Assembly (NCBI GenBank): GCA_037179385.1
Contig: CM074195.1
Coordinates: forward strand, 5,264,438-5,328,437
Reading direction: 5' to 3'
Length of the DNA stretch: 64,000 bases
Source of the DNA: Holothuria scabra
Taxonomy: Eukaryota; Echinodermata; Holothuroidea; Aspidochirotida; Holothuriidae
In this document: positions 1 through 10,985 of the stretch, in pieces
Layout: each line of letters starts with the position of its first letter
How positions within the stretch are numbered: the stretch's first letter is position 1
Program-made: the position numbers and the translations under genes
Notes under the pieces: model-generated
What the model was told of the DNA's origin: nothing
What the model saw: the letters and a program-made list of their open reading frames with translations, nothing else
The model's database searches: none

Positions 1-59
1 AAATGCTTTAAAGAGAAAGTACAGGCCTGGTGACCTCAATTTGAATTTTGTGTACACAG

Positions 60-245
60 CAGACTTTCCTCTTTCAGGAATGGCTCTTGAGAATCAGCTG
101 ACAATTTTTTCTTTTCAATAGTTGAATTAACTACGGGTAACTGACTGGTTTAGCTTGAGTATGCGATATTCAAGTCCAGAATACACAGTGCCATGAAAGA
201 TATTTGGAAAAGAAATAAGAAAATTGTGAGATTCAGGGAAAGGGT
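60..245 (-). repeat. CTCACAATTTTC interspersed repeat, rearranged relic
   Basis: CAGGAATGGCTCTTGAGAAT and AGAAATAAGAAAATTGTGAG are both family words in reverse orientation, with internal loss. Confidence 0.45.
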
Positions 246-1027
246 TTCTTTCACAAAAACATTACTGATCAGGTAATGCAAGTAATGCAACAAAGACATT
301 ACAAACTGCAACCATCTAATGGGCACTCCTAATTCAGTAAAAATTCCACATTTGATTACCTGAGCAACAGAATAAGCTATGGAGATGAATAAGACCAATA
401 TCATTGCATTATACATGCTGTGATATGGCTTCTTGAAAATGCAACATAGGCACCCCAGGTGATCAAAGGCAGTGTGGGGTGTAACCAATATCTGAGTTTG
501 TTACATGATCTATGCACTCAAATGAGGTTTGTTTTCATTGTGTTCACACGGTGTGAAAAGCACTTAACATATGCTTGTCTGGCCTCTTAGCTAACCCAAA
601 ATTTTATGTAAATTTTTGTGTACAGGTATTTTAATACATCTGCTACTGTCAATCAATTAATTAGATGAATAACCTGACTATATCAAGTGTACGTGTAGTG
701 AGCTTCTTTTTATCCTCCCTAACAGCATTACGACGTAATCAGACAGAGCAGGAGGATGTAACAAAATGTAAGAAGGAAAGTTTCATCATGACTTGTTTTA
801 CATTCTCAGAATTTTAGCCCTTATGCACACCTCCAAAATATGTTTTGTTTGAAAACATGCACAGCACATTTTAAAACAGTAATATGTTTCATTCTATTAA
901 AACATTAGTTTTAATCATCTCCTTCCATATATATACTTTTCTATCAATTTCCTTTTAATCACTCATGAATTTGATCATTTGCATCAGAAAAGAAAAAGAA
1001 GCAAGAAAGACAAAAATTTGTACTTAC

Positions 1028-1228
1028 TGTGCACTTGCTTGCTTCAGAAATCCATCATCTGTTTCTTTAAATGAAGTGATAAAACAACGCTTCATCTCCT
1101 TATCCCAATTTTCTTTCGTCACATTTGGGAATTTTTCCTTGATCTTTTCATGTAAATGTTTCGCAGCATACTGGGAAGCCCTAGCACCACTGTGACCATC
1201 AAAGACAGCATAATATGCCAGCCTTTCT
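1028..1228 (-). CDS. ILKAP: ILKAP coding exon 4 (PP2C metal-binding motif)
   Basis: The acceptor is ttcatttcag and the donor gtaagtac. The exon begins with one base completing a Val codon and ends two bases into a codon. It encodes ERLAYYAVFDGHSGARAS and an amphipathic stretch ending in FLKQAS, both characteristic of ILKAP. The loop reads GHSG where the common PP2C motif is GHGG. The following exon must lie left of base 1028. I did not find it in bases 1-1027, so it is probably outside the window. Confidence 0.88.
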
Positions 1229-4200
1229 CTGAAATGAAAGCGTTGGAAAAATATGCAAACCACTGTTCTAGCTGGAGCATTTAATGCTGGGCGTAAATCA
1301 GTTCATAAAATGCCATCCAAGGAGGTGCTTTGAGAAAATTTTGGAACTTTCAAGTGGCTTTATTCCAAATGATTTTGCTAACTTTTGGAATATATTGCCC
1401 TCTATATTATTTCATTTTGAATCTTTATACCTTTTTAGCACTCCATTTTCCATGTTACAAAATAATAACACACATGCTTGGAGTGCAATCAAAATGGCAC
1501 ATTTTTGGCAATGTTTCAGTTTTGTTTGTGGAAAATCTGTGACAGTAAGGGCAGTACATGTGACATTTGATATGCACCCCAATACAGTTTTCTTACACCT
1601 CTGAGAACCACTAATGTAAACTGCTGTGTTACCCTTCAAATTGTACCCAAATAATTTACAATTGATGATACGGAGAATATAAGTATATTTAAAATGCAAA
1701 ATTAAAATATTCTATTCTTCTTCTTTCATGTTAAGTGCTCTAATTTCAATGAGGTCAGCAGTTTACATTATCAAACTGCAGTCATCCTACAAACTCTACT
1801 AAACCAACTAGACCGGGTGGTTGGTCTAATGGTAGAGCATCCACCTCTCACATGGAAGGCCCGGGTTCGCTTCCCAGGTTGAGTCATACCAACGACTCTA
1901 AAGAAGGAACCTACTGCTGTTGTGCGTGATGCTCCGCTTAAGCAATGGAGTAAGGAAAACAAGAAAGTGAGCCACAACTGGAAAAAGGGCAGTAGTACTG
2001 GCCCAACATAAACTAATGGGTTACAAACTTAGCCATAATACCACATCTAGCTAAGTACTGTAACTAACACTAAATTATGGTATCAAAAGGTAGTGGGTAG
2101 GAAAGTGGGGTAACTGAGTTGGTGAACATGAGAGCCTCTCACCCATTAGATTTAGAGGATAAAAAATTTTAACTCCCTTTAGTATTCCCCACGTCACTGC
2201 TACTTCATTTCTTATGCCTCCTTTGTGAATAACCTGGTCACAGAAGATTATTTCTTCTGCAAGTACACCACGCTCACTGAACTGTAGTAGTTTATGTACC
2301 AAATATGCTGACGGGAATATAAGAAGAGACTGCTAAGTACAGGCAAAGTGAAACATGACACAACTGCATATATGTGAGAGGTTGCAAGGTTGCAAAGTAA
2401 GAGAAAGTGAACTGTTTAAATTAAGCAAACTAACCAGGTGGGAAACCTGCCCTAGCAGGCAATCAGCATTTTGGGAAGCTACCTAACTCTAATGGGAAAA
2501 ACGCATCATGTTAAGGAAAAAAGGTTCATTTGAGGTTTAGGTACCCCAAAGTCACCTTTGTACACTGCCAGGTCTTTCAAAGGAAAATGCAATCACTCCA
2601 ATTTGGATTACCGTTGTTTACTACCCTATTTCATAAATGACTCTTGAGAACCATGTAAAAAAAATAGTTTTCTTATTCATGGGGGTGGGGGGGGGGGTGG
2701 GGGGCATGACATGAGAGAAAAGTCTAAGGATATAGAAAAAACTGCTATTTTAGGTGTTTTTGCATTGCAAAGTTGGGTCATGGGGGCTTCTAACCCCCCA
2801 AACCACCCCTGTGTCTATGCCACTGCCCTGAATAAGCAATGTCTGTGCTATTTTATCATTCATGAAAGATACTTGTAAGAGTAACAGGAGAAATATTGTG
2901 AGAACAAGCTTGTTGTTTTGACATAAGCCTAGGGCCACTGTTTTTGCTCATTACGATACAGCACAGTCATGAAGGCACTGAGTCTCTTACACAAAGGATG
3001 GCAGGTTTGGAAATTCGGAAGTGAAATCATCAAGAATGACATGAGCATCCTGCATCTCATCTCTTTCTCCTTGTCTCTCAGCCACAAATCCTTTTAAAGA
3101 TTTCCATTTTAACTCTGGAAAAAGAAAAAGGCAGCAATGGAGGGTAAGCATATTTATTTGTGTCCCATTAAAAGGAGGCAAGGAAATTAAAAAAGAAAGA
3201 ACTGAGTAAAAGGTTTATCCTCAATTTTTCTCTATTGAGATGTGACCCAAAGAAATTGTGTAATTAATTATGGAAAATTGAAAAACTATAATGGCAGTGT
3301 GTTTACTCAATATTTTATATAATTCTTCCAACTTGCCTCCCTGATGGATTTATTTTTGAATGAAAGCCTGATTAATTGATTGATTGAATGATTAATTGAA
3401 AGATTCAAGAAATCTGAAACTACAATGAGAAATGGGAAAACATATGCAATGGAGTAAGGAAAGCAAGCCAATGAGCCACCAACTGGAAAAATGGCTGTGG
3501 CTGGCCCAACTTACACCGATTGGCTAGAAACAGAGCCAGAAAATATGCATGAAACATCTACAAATGAGCTTGGAGAGAAAGTAAATAAGTTCCTCACTTT
3601 GCTTTTTAGTCAATGATTTGTCTTCATCTTGGTCATTTATCTTCCTTTTATTGTTCAAGACATCCCCTTTTTCTTTGTCATCTTCTTTTTTATCTTCAGG
3701 CTTGCTTTCCTCGGAATCGCCATCTGTACCTGAAATTGGGTTGTATGTAATGGCAACAAAAAATATGTGGAAGGGCAAATCTCATCTCAGATGGATCAAA
3801 TTTTTCCAACTCAAAAGGAGCATCACATGAAGAGCATTTAGCCTAAACTTAAACTGAAGTAAAAGTTTAATTATCTCACAATTTTCTTCTTATTTCTCTT
3901 CAAATTACTGTTAAGTACCATTCATAATATTTTACGACTTCAAAACTGCAAAGTTATACCAAGCAGTTACTCCTAGAAAATTTCACATTTGAGGAGAAAA
4001 ACGTCACATGAATCTCAAGAGCCAATCACGAAACAGGATACTCTACTACGCTAGTTCAAGTTGAGGTAACTGCATGTCCCCTTCAATTCTAGCATCTACG
4101 AAAATTGTACTTGTAACATAAAGGCACTTGAAGCCTTATTTATTACTTATGGTATATATAGTGGGCATTCAGGGGTGTAAAGTATAGGGGGTTACTTAGA

Positions 4201-5711
4201 GGGAGTTTATGGTACAGTTTCCAACCTATTGGTTCAACTTGAGCCGGCCACAGCCTTTTTTCCAGTAGTGGCCCACTGGCTTGTTTTCCCTACTCCATTG
4301 CTTGTATGTGGAGCACCAAACACAAAACGGCAGTAGTAGAGTATAACCAGAACATACTCTGTGCATGCGCTGTTCATAATGTACTGTGAGCCACTGTACC
4401 GCATGCTGCATCTTTTGAATTCAATTTCATTCACAAAGTAATTAACAATTTAAAAATTTGTTTTCCCTCAACCAAAAATCTACTTGGGATACCAAGTGTC
4501 TGTATGTCAGGTGATAACTTGTCTCACTGTCACTACTAGTCCTTCCAAAATTTTTATAAACAATGCAAACAAGTTGTGTCAGTGCCAGGAGAATAGTACA
4601 AGTAAACACAGCCACGGTTGTAGCTAGCCAAATTTGAGTTCTGGGTTATTGTCTGATCTGGCAAAAGTTCCTCACCCTACCCTATGATTTTTACCCCATT
4701 TTTCAGCCTTAACTTTTCATTTTCCCTCATTTTACTTTAGGGATTAAACTAAGTTTTATTTCTCGGTAGGCAGATTTGTGGTGAGCAGGGAGACATGTGT
4801 TTGCCTGGAGTGCCGGTCCATAATATCAATTGCTGGTGTGGCCCTCCACTCTGCCCTGCCCACCTTAGCTACAACCCTGAACACAGCACTGTGATGAATG
4901 ATCAATTTGATATTTAAACTCTGTTTTTCCTTTTTTTTCTTCTACTTAACATGTACAAGTCTATTTTACTGTAGATATTATGAGCTCCAGTTTGGGAGTT
5001 TAAAACAAAAATGAAGACAATTGCTTCAAATGTATCATAGGCCTATTGAACATGGAATATGTATGCATTTTTCTTAAAACCCCTACTGAAAGGACTATAT
5101 TGTATGAATTTGGAAAGCTAATTTCAAAACAACGAAACAGCATTAAGGCATCAAAAATCAAATATACATCCCACAAACCTTTTTGAGCTACTGATTAGAG
5201 CATGTCTGCTACCTTCGTTATATTAACTACTGTACTGTATGGGTGGAAAAATTTGGAAAGCTGGGAGGCTCCTTTCCAGGAAATTTAGGCATGGATATTT
5301 TGGGATAATTTAGGAGGGATATATTGACACTTTGGGAGAAACTTCCCTTTTCTGTATGAAATATCTAGAGAGAATTGTAGGGAATTTCACTCCCTTCCAG
5401 AGGCATTAAAAATATTTTGTTCTCCCTTCCTCACAAACCTGCTTTCCAGCCCTATTTATTATAAACAGGGCTGGAAAGCATGTTTATGAACTTTATAACA
5501 AGCCATGATCAAATCAGAGAGAGAGAGAGAGACATGCAGGGATGGGGGGGGGGGGGGGGGGAGCTACCACAATATTTTCATTGGTTCCACTTTTTAGAAA
5601 CAACATACTGTACGATTGGACTTGATTTCATATTATAAGCCTAGTGTATCATTTAAATGCAAATTATGTTGCAGACTTACAAGGTGCTGGAAGGTCTGAA
5701 AACAGATCCAT
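1028..5711 (-). CDS. ILKAP: ILKAP, integrin-linked-kinase-associated PP2C phosphatase (3'-truncated gene)
   Basis: Coding parts run 5711-5681, 3729-3598, 3114-2991 and 1228-1028, and the gene continues left of the window. In the family this is a metal-dependent Ser/Thr phosphatase that acts on integrin-linked kinase signalling. The product starts MDLFSDLPAP, as vertebrate ILKAP does. An acidic/lysine-rich linker follows, then the PP2C fold: GFVAERQGERDEMQDAH supplies the first conserved block and VFDGHSG carries the metal-binding Asp-Gly-His. All four exons join in phase (splits 1, 1, 2, 2) at GT-AG sites. About 160 codons are visible, so roughly the C-terminal 60% of a typical ILKAP is missing, including the later metal-binding aspartates. 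XXYLT1 lies upstream in divergent orientation. Identity is well supported; the exact 5' end is not. Confidence 0.85.
1811..2055 (+). repeat. tRNA-derived SINE, full copy 1
   Basis: The head contains a pol III A box (TGGTCTAATGG) and B box (GGTTCGCTTCC); the anticodon-loop-like CTCTCAC suggests a tRNA-Glu-like ancestor. The body (AGCAATGGAGTAAGG, GAGCCACAACTGGAAAAAGG) is shared with other copies, and the tail ends in CTAA-type repeats. Confidence 0.75.
2991..3114 (-). CDS. ILKAP: ILKAP coding exon 3
   Basis: The exon lies between acceptor tttttccag and donor gtaagaga. It encodes the start of the phosphatase fold: LKGFVAERQGERDEMQDAH is the conserved first PP2C block, followed by VILDDF. It enters with two bases of a split codon and leaves with two, matching both neighbours. 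Confidence 0.87.
3443..3540 (+). repeat. SINE body fragment
   Basis: A 5'-truncated copy starting GCAATGGAGTAAGGAAAGC and continuing GAGCCACCAACTGGAAAAAT, without the tRNA-like head. It lies next to ILKAP exon 2. Confidence 0.65.
3598..3729 (-). CDS. ILKAP: ILKAP coding exon 2 (charged linker)
   Basis: The acceptor is caatttcag and the donor gtgaggaa. The exon encodes a low-complexity Asp/Glu/Lys-rich linker (for example ESKPEDKKEDDKEKGD, then KRKINDQDEDKSLTKK). In ILKAP a poorly conserved charged linker separates the N-terminal tag from the phosphatase domain, so placement rests on splice phase and position more than on sequence. Confidence 0.75.
3850..4108 (+). repeat. CTCACAATTTTC interspersed repeat, copy
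   Basis: A roughly 250-bp family marked by ATCTCACAATTTTCTTCTTA near one end and TTTCACATTTGAGGAGAAAA, then TCTCAAGAGCCAATCACGAA near the other. Ends carry weak CTTTAAAG-like inverted repeats. It is probably a non-autonomous DNA element. Confidence 0.6.
4199..4345 (-). repeat. SINE fragment
   Basis: The reverse-strand body and tail are recognisable from CCAACCTATTGGTTCAACTT and GCCACAGCCTTTTTTCCAG. The tRNA-like head is missing. Confidence 0.7.
5245..5460 (+). repeat. GGCTGGAAA family repeat, copy
   Basis: CTGGGAGGCTCCTTTCCAGG to TTTCCAGCCCTA. Inverted and further copies occur at 5828-6005 and 56250-56432. It resembles a DNA-element relic. Confidence 0.55.
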
Positions 5712-5727
5712 TGACAAGATAAGAGTC
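5681..5727 (-). CDS. ILKAP: ILKAP first coding exon with start codon
   Basis: The start codon is at 5711-5709 and begins MDLFSDLPAP, which resembles the vertebrate ILKAP N terminus; this is the reason for choosing it. Ten codons plus one base precede the donor gtaagtct. An acceptor-like ctttgcag lies 16 bases upstream of the ATG (exon edge 5727), so a non-coding 5' exon probably lies further upstream. Confidence 0.75.
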
Positions 5728-5827
5728 CTGCAAAGTAATGAAGACAGAAATCACATAAATCACTTTATGAACGTTTTCAAAATTAGATACTTCACAGAAT
5801 ATACTTGTTAGTTTGTAATAAATATGA

Positions 5828-6005
5828 AGGGCTGGAAAAAATGTTCATTTCCCGGGAAGGGAATAAAATTAGTTCCTGAGAAGGGAGTAAAATTTCCTAC
5901 AGTTCTCCATACTTAACATACAGGAAAGGGAAGCTTCCTTCCAATTGCCTAAATTTCCCTCCAGGTGACCAAATTTCCTAGGAAGGAGCCTCCAAGCCAC
6001 ACCAG
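5828..6005 (-). repeat. GGCTGGAAA family repeat, inverted copy
   Basis: AGGGCTGGAAAAAATGTTCA to CCTAGGAAGGAGCCTCC mirrors the 5.2-kb copy. The frames here are shadows. Confidence 0.55.
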
Positions 6006-6784
6006 AAAGTGTATTTGCCATACGCCAAAGAATCATGCCAAGGTGGAGGTGTTTGGAATTATATGCCACACCAATTGTTGCAATTGTATGCCAACTATTG
6101 TAATTTTCCTCCCAGCTTCCCAACTTTTTTACCCAAGACAGACAGATACATAATGGTACAGTATTGGGCAATCCCACTTATCAGGGTTCCTAGATTGAAG
6201 ATCCACTAGCTTGAAGATCCTATGTAATTCTCAACTTCATTTTTACCCTCATTTTACTCTTGACTAAGGCCTCAAACAAGGACTGGAAGTTTATTTTCCA
6301 GGAAGGGAGCAAAATTATTTTCCCTTTAAGGATCATCATAGTTTAAAATTTATTCTATAGGCCCATCTAACCTACTGTAAATCAGCAAATTTTACATTTA
6401 ATGTGCTTATATACTGTACTGTAAACAAGGCAAGCATAATGAAATCATCACGTGCCCACACTGTATTATACCTTCTGCCCCTGGGATCCTCTTCTGACTG
6501 AAATTTTTCCACTACCGGCATGCTTGTACTGTACTCATGTGATGTGTGAAGAACATTCTCAAGAACATTTCAGTTTAAAAAAAATATAGACACTGACCTC
6601 AGATTTATCAATTATATGGGCCAAAGTCATCTATTTCCATAGCCTCTTGTTACAGTACTTTTGTCTCAAAATGGTTAAAGCAGTGCTTGAACAGTTCAGT
6701 GACACATACAATATCTCCTTGCTGGATGTAAATTACTGTAGTATAAAATGGAGGAAGTGAATTCAGCAGCACAGTACCACTTAC

Positions 6785-6912
6785 AGTAAAGGCTTAATAC
6801 TCTCACCCCAAACAGTTACAGTTCTCTACTTTTAAGCCTCTCCAACAACTGTCTTTTAAAATTTTATACACATCCAGACTCAAGCTCTGTTTATTGCTTC
6901 AGGATGGAGGCC
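6785..6912. repeat. CTCACCCCAAAC-terminus MITE, left fragment
   Basis: AAAGGCTTAATACTCTCACC to TTTATTGCTTCAGGATGG matches the left half of the family; the right half is absent. Confidence 0.6.
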
Positions 6913-7210
6913 ATGCACACCCAGCTATTGGAAGGCTGCATGTGATTTGCCTAGGTGCTAATAAACATCAAAATTGGGCAATTCTAAAAGAAAATGAAAT
7001 AACCATTACCTAGGTATGATTAGTCACTGAACGTGACCATATAATCCGCTCCTTCTAGTCACTCCTTACTACGGTCACTGGCCCACATGTACAAAGGTAA
7101 CGATGTTTTAAACCAAAACAACAAACTGAGCTCTAATAACAATGGTATGGTTCATAGAACAGATTTGAGTTAACATAATGATTTTGAGCATTCTTAAATA
7201 CCACTTATAC

Positions 7211-7335
7211 CTTCTGGAATGTTTACTACCAGCGAATTCATAGCAAAAGGCAGGAAAAATGTGGTGCCATCCTTTGCAGTAACATTGACATCTTGATCGT
7301 CTGCTACTGTGTTGCATGATGGGAAGGACTTCCCC
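7211..7335 (-). other. possible upstream (5' UTR) exon of ILKAP
   Basis: A donor-like AG|gtataag at 7211 lies upstream of the ILKAP acceptor at 5727. Spliced to it, one frame starting at an ATG near 7317 stays open into MDLF. The encoded stretch resembles nothing I know. It may be leader RNA or chance; the upper edge is arbitrary. Confidence 0.2.
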
Positions 7336-7658
7336 TCGACAAGCTATCGAAGACCAATTAGTAAGCGCGGCTAGTCAATACTTGCACTTCATATAGTAAG
7401 CTCTCTGTACATTACAAAATTGTACAGTCACTGCATAGGCTTCCCCGTTTTATGTGAGATCCCATGACAAACACTGACTTCTTCGACTGAAAAATTACTC
7501 TGCACAGGCTTAACGTTACTCGCAGAATTATCCAGCCAAAATTTCCCTTTTAAAGGTCTTATTTCATTAACTGACTTGTGTGGAGAGTGAATGTGATGAC
7601 AAAGATCATCTGTGGAAAGTTTGGTGAGAAAAGGTATCTTTTTGGGGACATGAGGGAT

Positions 7659-7680
7659 GCCTACTCACGTGTGAGTAGGC
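7659..7680. repeat. 22-bp palindrome containing a CACGTG-like core
   Basis: GCCTACTCAC-GT-GTGAGTAGGC has a 10-bp perfect stem. It lies in the divergent intergenic region. It could be a dyad protein-binding site or chance. Confidence 0.4.
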
Positions 7681-8041
7681 AAATGAGCTGTTTTTGTGTA
7701 TACCGGGCAAGGGCCCAGAAATGAAGTGTATAGCATAGGAATGTAAGGCTGGGTCCTGTTCAAGGCCTAGGCTATGATGTGAGTTGTAGCCTCTTATATA
7801 CAAACTGTTGAAAGTAACTCCCAAAATGTAGCAAGTTTCTGTGTGTCGAAACATAGCAGTCGGATTATAGAATTGTACAGTAGGTCAAACCCTAAATGAC
7901 GCCAGAGCTCTGCAGTAGGCCCTGTAGAGACGAATCCGATAAGTTCTTGTTCTTAGTGACTGTAGGCCGCCATTAGTGGGGTCCATCAACCTAAAATCAT
8001 CTTTATTGGCCTAGCCTAATTGTTTAGGCCTAGGCCTAGGC

Positions 8042-8170
8042 CTACATGAATTTCAAACCCCCATATTTAGTGAAATTGGAGAATTTAACATACAAATTAG
8101 TGTACAATCATCCATGACAGAGGTAAACAAGGAAATCGAAAGATTTCAAGGTGACGGACCCTAGTTATGG
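8042..8170 (+). repeat. dispersed 120-bp repeat, copy 1
   Basis: CATATTTAGTGAAATTGGAG, ATCCATGACAGAGGTAAACA and GACGGACCCTAGTTATG recur at 24735-24850. It lies in the presumed promoter region of XXYLT1. Confidence 0.6.
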
Positions 8171-8871
8171 CCGACTGAAATCAGACCATCACTTGCTGTC
8201 CGGATTCGTGTAGGCCCTATTTTGAGTCAGTACGGAATAAGCCTATCGCGCAACTACTAGGGCCTACCTTCAGCTTAGCTTTGGAACTCCATAGGCCTAG
8301 GCCTATATACAATTAAAGGGCAGAGGTTTCACGATATTTTTCCTATATTATAAGTAACGACACAATAAATTGGCATCCTCAGAATTATAGAGAAGCATAT
8401 GCGTGAATAAGTCCTTGTAGAATAAGTAAAAAATACCACTTGCTTCCTTTGTCCCGGCGAAATCTACGACTAGCCTTAGTTTCACGAGTTGCGTGAACAA
8501 TGTCACGGTCACCAAGGCCTACCTGTTCCCCCTTAACATGTGTTTTTAACTTTTTAAACCTGTTACTACACAGGGTGACCCTGACTAATCAATAATGCCC
8601 ATCGTACATTAACGTTTGTTCGTACATGTATGCTCTAACGTTGCGTGGACAAACAACACACACTTTTTACACAGTGATAGTGCTTGTGTACAGTACCGGT
8701 AACTTGCTGTAACAGTCAGTACATACACTATATATTGTCAACGATCCTGCGGAAGTTTCAGTGTAGTGTACTGAAGCGCAGCGAAGTGAACGGCCTATTG
8801 CCTAACGTTAGGCCTACCCTATCTTATTGATTTCAATCATAACCTTGTAACTTGCTCCATTCAACACAGCT

Positions 8872-9612
8872 ATGCACCAGCGACCGAATAAAGTCAAGCC
8901 AATTTCCCACACGTCGGGTTCGCAGGAAGACTTAAAATCAAATGATAGGTCAAGTCAGAAAGGGCCAAAGATGTCGCGGAGATCAGTCGGTAAAAGTTCC
9001 AGGAAATTCAGCATAACAAAGCTTGTCCAGTGGTTGTATTCGTTCACCCAGCTCTTTGTAATAATAGGAATTTTCATAGCGTTTGTATATGTTTATGATA
9101 AAAGGATTTTGTATGGGTTTGCAAGTGAAGCTGGTTGGATTAATTCAGTCAGAGACTCCCCACATAATGTAGGGAACAACTTGGAAAATAAGAAATATGA
9201 TGAGGGTCCAAATGAAGTCTTGCCAGAACTACCAGGTTTTGACAGGAAAAACATTGCTGTCAGTCCTACACAAAATATGCAACAAGAAAGTGCTGAAGAA
9301 AATGAACAGCTTGAAAGTAACCTGAACCATGACAAAATAGATGAAGAAAAATTTAAAGCAACTGATGAAGACCATGAACAAGATAAAAATTTGGATGGTA
9401 ATATATTTACTTATCATGTTTTGCAAGTACTGACAAATTCACACAAGAAGCCACATTTAAAGACAAGATTTGATGTTTGTATTCGGTCAATTTTGAGACA
9501 GTCATCATTGAACTTACATTTTTTCTTTGTGGTGGATAAACCCAGTCAAGAATTTATTATGGAAGCACTACAGGATGTCACAGATGAAGGTATATCAAAA
9601 TCCAAATTTCAG
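8872..9612 (+). CDS. XXYLT1: XXYLT1 exon 1 (membrane anchor, stem, start of catalytic domain)
   Basis: The exon encodes residues 1-247, ending SKSKFQ at the donor CAG|gtgagt. It contains the cytoplasmic tail, membrane helix, acidic stem and first strands of the transferase domain (TRFDVCIRSILRQ, LHFFFVVDKPS). In-frame codons beyond 9612 are intron read-through. Confidence 0.9.
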
Positions 9613-10985
9613 GTGAGTTACAGTACTGTATGTATGTCTACAGTAGGCTTAGCTCTACATTGAAACATGTCTGTTCTTAGTTTAGTCCTACATTTCTATT
9701 TCATTGAATTGTATTGTCTATGAAAATCGAAAGTTTCACTACTGGAGGGAATGTTATCAAGTCATTCAGTCTCCCACTTAAATAATTTCAGTCCATGGTA
9801 CCCACTAACTAATTTAAATGATTTTGTGCATTTGCTTTAAGCCTTTTCATGGCTTACTATACAGTGACAAGTAGCGCAAGAAGTTTGACTTCTGGAGAAA
9901 GTACAAATTTACAAAATGCTGCAACAAGCAAGTCTGTCATGTCTTCCCTCATTTACTTACATCAATCTATGTTACATTTTCTTCAAAACTACAGAAGCCC
10001 TTCAGAAGAGTTTGCTATGGACAGTATAAAGGCCAACTGCCTGTACAGTAGTTTCAAAATTGGTAAAAGAAAGTGGGCAAAGGTAACATTGCAGTGAATT
10101 TGCTGCAATACAGTGTTTTGGAAGTATTGACGAATCAGAACCCTGAGGCAAAATTGCCACCCTGCATGGAGATTTGCATTTCCTCAGATAAAAATGCCAA
10201 ATACCTTTTGCAGTTCTTATCCTTTTGGATGCGCTAATTTTCTTTAAGTGCATTCGTCCAAGTGACAAATAAATAATTCTCTTACCTGTACTGTATTTTT
10301 TCTTCTGCAGTTCACTTTCTTGGATATTGATGACCTTGGACAAGATTTGGCCCCATATGTGACTGACTTGCAGACAAAGCTTAGCGGCACACACCCCTAC
10401 TACAGAGACACCATCTTTTATCTCTCCCTTGGAATTCATCAAGGGGTCTTGCCAAGTTACGTCAAAAGGATTGTTATATTGGACACTGACCTCAAATTCA
10501 TGAGTGACATAAAGCTCTTGTTTGACTTTTTTGATGACTTTGCTGAAGAAAATGTGATGGGAATCGCTCACGAACAACAGCCTGTCTATCGCCACCTGTT
10601 CTCTTTATATCGCTCCCAGAACAGAGGGACCATTGTTGGTGACCCTCCTCCCCACGGACTGACAGGTTTTAATAGTGGTGTCATGTTGATTGACATGGAG
10701 AGAATGCGAATGAGTAAACTTTACAAAGAAGTACTTTCAGTTGAATTTATAGATAAATATGCCAGTAAGTATCACTTCAAAGGTCACTTGGGAGACCAGG
10801 ATTTTTTCTCCTTAGTGAGCATGGAAAGGAATGGATTGTTTTACATCCTCCCTTGCTCCTGGAACAAACAGTTGTGCATTTGGTGGAAGGATAAGGGTTA
10901 CAAAGACGTCTTTGATCTTTATTTCAACTGCCCTGACCCAATCCATGTGTACCATGGCAATTGTAATACTGACATTCCATACTAA
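8872..10985 (+). CDS. XXYLT1: XXYLT1, xyloside alpha-1,3-xylosyltransferase (complete, two exons)
   Basis: CDS join is 8872-9612 and 10311-10985, 471 codons, phase 0 junction. In the family this ER enzyme transfers xylose from UDP-xylose to the xylose-glucose O-glycan on Notch EGF repeats. The protein is type II: a basic N terminus, one membrane helix at about residues 55-75 (LFVIIGIFIAFVYVY), an acidic stem at about 100-175, then a GT8-type fold from about 180. Visible landmarks are the metal-binding DxD (ILDTDL, D305/D307), GFNSGVML at 366-373, GHLGDQDFF at 406-413, and the C-terminal YHGNCNT. Length is slightly above the vertebrate protein because the stem is longer. The first ATG is used; Met34 is an alternative that would keep the membrane helix. 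No frame damage is seen. Confidence 0.93.
10311..10985 (+). CDS. XXYLT1: XXYLT1 exon 2 (catalytic core) and stop
   Basis: The acceptor is ttcttctgcag. The exon begins FTFLDIDDLGQDLAPYV, directly continuing exon 1 in phase 0, and encodes residues 248-471 with the DxD motif and the conserved C terminus. The TAA stop is at 10983-10985. The apparent 10-kb minus-strand frames are shadows of this exon. Confidence 0.93.
   Translation, partial: FTFLDIDDLGQDLAPYVTDLQTKLSGTHPYYRDTIFYLSLGIHQGVLPSYVKRIVILDTDLKFMSDIKLLFDFFDDFAEENVMGIAHEQQPVYRHLFSLYRSQNRGTIVGDPPPHGLTGFNSGVMLIDMERMRMSKLYKEVLSVEFIDKYASKYHFKGHLGDQDFFSLVSMERNGLFYILPCSWNKQLCIWWKDKGYKDVFDLYFNCPDPIHVYHGNCNTDIPY

Larger units (their letters stand above)
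5728..8871. promoter_or_regulatory. divergent intergenic region, probable promoters of ILKAP and XXYLT1
   Basis: ILKAP reads left from 5711 and XXYLT1 reads right from 8872, so both promoters must lie here. From about 7,900 to 8,870 the base composition changes: more CG dinucleotides and repeated AGGCCT words (8030-8048, 8290-8310). I could not define a TATA box or start site. Short repeats are annotated separately. Confidence 0.4.

Noticed and set aside
1811..1885. Genuine tRNA gene at the A/B-box region
   Set aside because: The flanks do not pair into an acceptor stem, and the same unit with a long shared body recurs at several sites, so it is a SINE head.
9849..10097. 82-codon frame between the XXYLT1 exons
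   Set aside because: Joining exon 1 directly to 10311 gives an uninterrupted family match; including this frame would insert unrelated residues in the catalytic fold.
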